Shown here: one piece after another, positions 20,537 to 22,608 of the stretch
Position numbering within the stretch: position 1 is the stretch's first letter
Layout: each line of letters starts with the position of its first letter
IMG/VR virus record: IMGVR_UViG_3300042691_005865
Span: 1 to 22,608 of that record
Strand: one strand, 5' to 3'
Source: a virus
DNA length: 22,608 nt
Translations under genes and position numbers: made by a program
Notes under the pieces: model-generated
Told to the model about the DNA's origin: nothing
Database searches by the model: none
What the model saw: the letters and a program-made list of their open reading frames with translations, nothing else

Positions 20537-22578
20537 TGCAATCGCATCAAATGAAACGTGCAGCTGGTAATTCAGCGCCTACTGACCCTAACTTTAAGCA
20601 GACTGTATTGCTGCTTCATGGGGATGGCACTAACGGCGGCCAAAATAACACGTTCATTGATAGCAGCACAAACAACTTTACTATCACGCGCAACGGCAAT
20701 ACCACACAAGGTACGTTTAGCCCGTTTAGCCAGTCTGATGGTTATTGGTCTAATTATTTTGATGGGACGGGCGATTATCTAAGCATTGCAGATAATGCAG
20801 CGTTAGATATGGGTTCTTCTGATTTCACTATAGAGGGCTGGTATTACCCCGTTGGCAATGCAGCAGTTTCTACAGGCATTGTTTCAAAAAGAGCAAACTC
20901 TTCAACTGTTGGCGGGGTTCTTTTGTATTATGGGTCAACAGGATTAACACCTAGTTTGCTGGTAGATACAGGCGGGACATGGGGAATAAACATAGCGTCA
21001 TCCATTGCATTTAATGGGAACGCTTGGAATCATTTTGCAATCGTTAGAAACGGAACAGCATTTAATTTGTATATAAATGGTGTTTCTGGCGTGTCTGCTA
21101 CGTCTTCTGCCACAATTCCTGATAATGCTTCAGATTTTTGCATTGGCTCTGCTGGTGGGTCAACTTTTCCAATAAGCACATGTTACATGAGCAATTTTCG
21201 CGTAGTTAAAGGAACAGCCGTATATACAAGCGCATTCACGCCGCCAACAGTGCCATTAACTGCAATAACAAATACGTCACTGTTAACATGCCAATCAAAC
21301 AGATTCAAAGATAATTCAAGCAATGCGTTTACGATCACCAGTAATGGTAATACAGCAGTAACGGCGTTTTCTCCGTTTGCACCAACAGCTGCTTATGTTG
21401 CGTCAACTAATGGTGGAAGTGCGTATTTTGATGGGACTGGTGATTATTTAAGTGTTGCAGATAATGCAGCACTAGAAATGGGCAGCAGTAATTTTACAAT
21501 TGAATGCTGGTTTTATCCTTTGTCATTGCCAGCAGATAATCTTATTGCAGACTTTGGAAGCCAAGGAACGCAAGCAAGTTTAATTCCTTTTTATTGCGTA
21601 AGCTCAAGCTCAAGTGTCGTTTACTATATTTCAAGTGGTGGCGGGGCTTGGAATATTGCAAGCGGCGTAAGTTTTGGTGGCACGCTAAGAATGAATCAGT
21701 GGCACCACTTGGCGTTAGTAAGAAATGGAAATACTTACACACCATATTTTAATGGTGTAGCAGGAACAACAACAACTAGCAGCTCGTCAATTAACGATTC
21801 GGCAGTAAATAAATTTATTGGTTCTGCTACAACAGGAACTTCCGCAATAAATGGGTACTTATCAAGTTTTCGCGTAGTAAAAGGCACTGCTGTTTATACA
21901 GCAGCGTTTACGCCGCCTACGGCACCGCTTACAGCAATTACAAATACTCAATTGCTATGCAATTTCACCAATGCAGCCATATTCGACAATACAGGCAAGA
22001 ATGATTTAGAGACTGTAGGCAATGCGCAGATAAGTACCTCTGTTGTTAAGTACGGTACTGGCTCAATGTATTTTGATGGGACTGGTGATTGGCTGCTTGC
22101 GCCAGCAAATCCAAATTGGGATTTTGGCTCAGGGGATTTTGCAATTGAATTGTGGTTGAACCCGTCAAGCACAACAACTACTGATGCTGTGGTTTCAAAA
22201 GGAATTGTTAGCAGTACTGGCAATGAAGTTTGGACGCTTCAGTGGTATGGAACAAATACGCTAGCATTTTTTTCTGGTGGTGGATTAGGGTCTCCAATTG
22301 TAACTACTACATCAACGTTTTCTACTGGAACTTGGTATCACGTTGCAGTAACGCGATCTAGCGGAACTACAAGAATTTTTGTAAATGGTACGGTAGAAGC
22401 AACATCGTCAACGTCATATACCATAACCGCTGGTGGGCAACTTTATATTGGGGCAGGGTGGTTTGCGCCTGCCTCAAGAGATACGTCAGGATATATAGAC
22501 GACTTGCGCATTACTAAAGGCGTTGCGCGTTACACTGCAAACTTTACTGTGCCTGCTAGGGCATTCCCTGATAAATAG
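20536..22578 (+). CDS. Triple LamG-like lectin adhesin (680 aa)
   Basis: Three concanavalin A/LamG-type jelly rolls in tandem, about residues 22-235, 245-455 and 470-675. Each has a YFDGTGD motif (Phe75, Phe298, Phe513) then a strand (GSSDFTIEGW or similar), a hydrophobic WNHFAIVRNG-type strand with YINGV, and, for the first two, a repeated closing motif FRVVKGTAVYT plus FTPP. Domains 1 and 2 are closest to each other; domain 3 has diverged more. Such domains bind glycans, so this is a candidate receptor-binding or host-surface-sticking protein on the virion. ATG overlaps the upstream stop (TAATG). No signal peptide, as expected for a virion protein. Confidence 0.88.
   Translation: MQSHQMKRAAGNSAPTDPNFKQTVLLLHGDGTNGGQNNTFIDSSTNNFTITRNGNTTQGTFSPFSQSDGYWSNYFDGTGDYLSIADNAALDMGSSDFTIEGWYYPVGNAAVSTGIVSKRANSSTVGGVLLYYGSTGLTPSLLVDTGGTWGINIASSIAFNGNAWNHFAIVRNGTAFNLYINGVSGVSATSSATIPDNASDFCIGSAGGSTFPISTCYMSNFRVVKGTAVYTSAFTPPTVPLTAITNTSLLTCQSNRFKDNSSNAFTITSNGNTAVTAFSPFAPTAAYVASTNGGSAYFDGTGDYLSVADNAALEMGSSNFTIECWFYPLSLPADNLIADFGSQGTQASLIPFYCVSSSSSVVYYISSGGGAWNIASGVSFGGTLRMNQWHHLALVRNGNTYTPYFNGVAGTTTTSSSSINDSAVNKFIGSATTGTSAINGYLSSFRVVKGTAVYTAAFTPPTAPLTAITNTQLLCNFTNAAIFDNTGKNDLETVGNAQISTSVVKYGTGSMYFDGTGDWLLAPANPNWDFGSGDFAIELWLNPSSTTTTDAVVSKGIVSSTGNEVWTLQWYGTNTLAFFSGGGLGSPIVTTTSTFSTGTWYHVAVTRSSGTTRIFVNGTVEATSSTSYTITAGGQLYIGAGWFAPASRDTSGYIDDLRITKGVARYTANFTVPARAFPDK
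20758..22223 (+). repeat. Diverged internal duplication encoding lectin domains
   Basis: TTTGATGGGACGGG at 20758, and near-identical versions at 21427 and 22072, mark copies about 669 and 645 bases apart. The FRVVKGTAVYT segment also recurs near 21196 and 21868. DNA divergence is substantial, so the duplication is old. Confidence 0.7.
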
Positions 22579-22586
22579 AGGCCGCT

Positions 22587-22608
22587 ATGCTGATATTCAA
22601 AAATGGCA
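22587..22608 (+). CDS. Start of a further gene, cut by the window edge
   Basis: ATG at 22587 with AGAGG at about 22577-22581; only MLIFKNG is visible. It continues the plus-strand late operon. Function cannot be told. Confidence 0.5.

Overview
The window looks like roughly half of the genome of a tailed double-stranded DNA phage, most likely one infecting a Gram-negative bacterium. Lysis, replication, packaging and tail-fibre genes are all present with short Shine-Dalgarno sites and many ATGA, TAATG or GTGA start/stop overlaps, and no cellular housekeeping gene, tRNA, rRNA or CRISPR array is visible. The three large Ala/Gln-rich virion proteins next to the tail fibre suggest a short-tailed (podovirus-like) particle. 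Portal, major capsid and tail-tube genes are not here and presumably lie beyond the edges; the host cannot be named from the sequence.

Layout. (1) 1-4938, plus strand: three large putative internal/ejection virion proteins, the first cut by the left edge and carrying 14 perfectly phased 18-residue repeats. (2) 4956-6621: tail fibre and a probable fibre-associated small protein. (3) 6618-8000: lysis and accessory cassette with three small basic proteins, a holin candidate, a GH24 endolysin and a membrane-anchored small protein. (4) 8012-14092, minus strand: early/replication module with two small proteins, a DUF3310 protein, an SNF2-like helicase, a VRR-NUC nuclease, a compact family B DNA polymerase, a DUF2815 ssDNA-binding protein, a DUF2800 (Cas4/RecB-like) nuclease and a coiled-coil protein. 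(5) 14194-16583, plus: a Cro/YdaS-like regulator and a large PrimPol-PriCT-VapE primase-helicase, followed by a 200-bp array of TTCCAG/CTGGAA repeats. (6) 16825-22608, plus: three uncharacterised small genes, small and large terminase, then virion surface proteins, including one with three LamG-like lectin domains; a further gene starts at the right edge.

How it fits together. The VapE protein can supply priming and unwinding, PolB the synthesis, DUF2815 the ssDNA coating, and DUF2800/VRR-NUC/SNF2 the recombination and processing; the repeat array just downstream of VapE is a good origin candidate. The most interesting signal is regulatory: a 15-bp dyad, TTAAG-N5-CTTAA, occurs (perfect or with one mismatch) six times, only in intergenic gaps or start regions of the early module. 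It overlaps a good sigma70-like promoter for the minus-strand operon, the promoter of the small HTH regulator itself, and the leaders of the DUF2815 and VapE genes. This reads as a phage regulon controlled by the 66-residue HTH protein.
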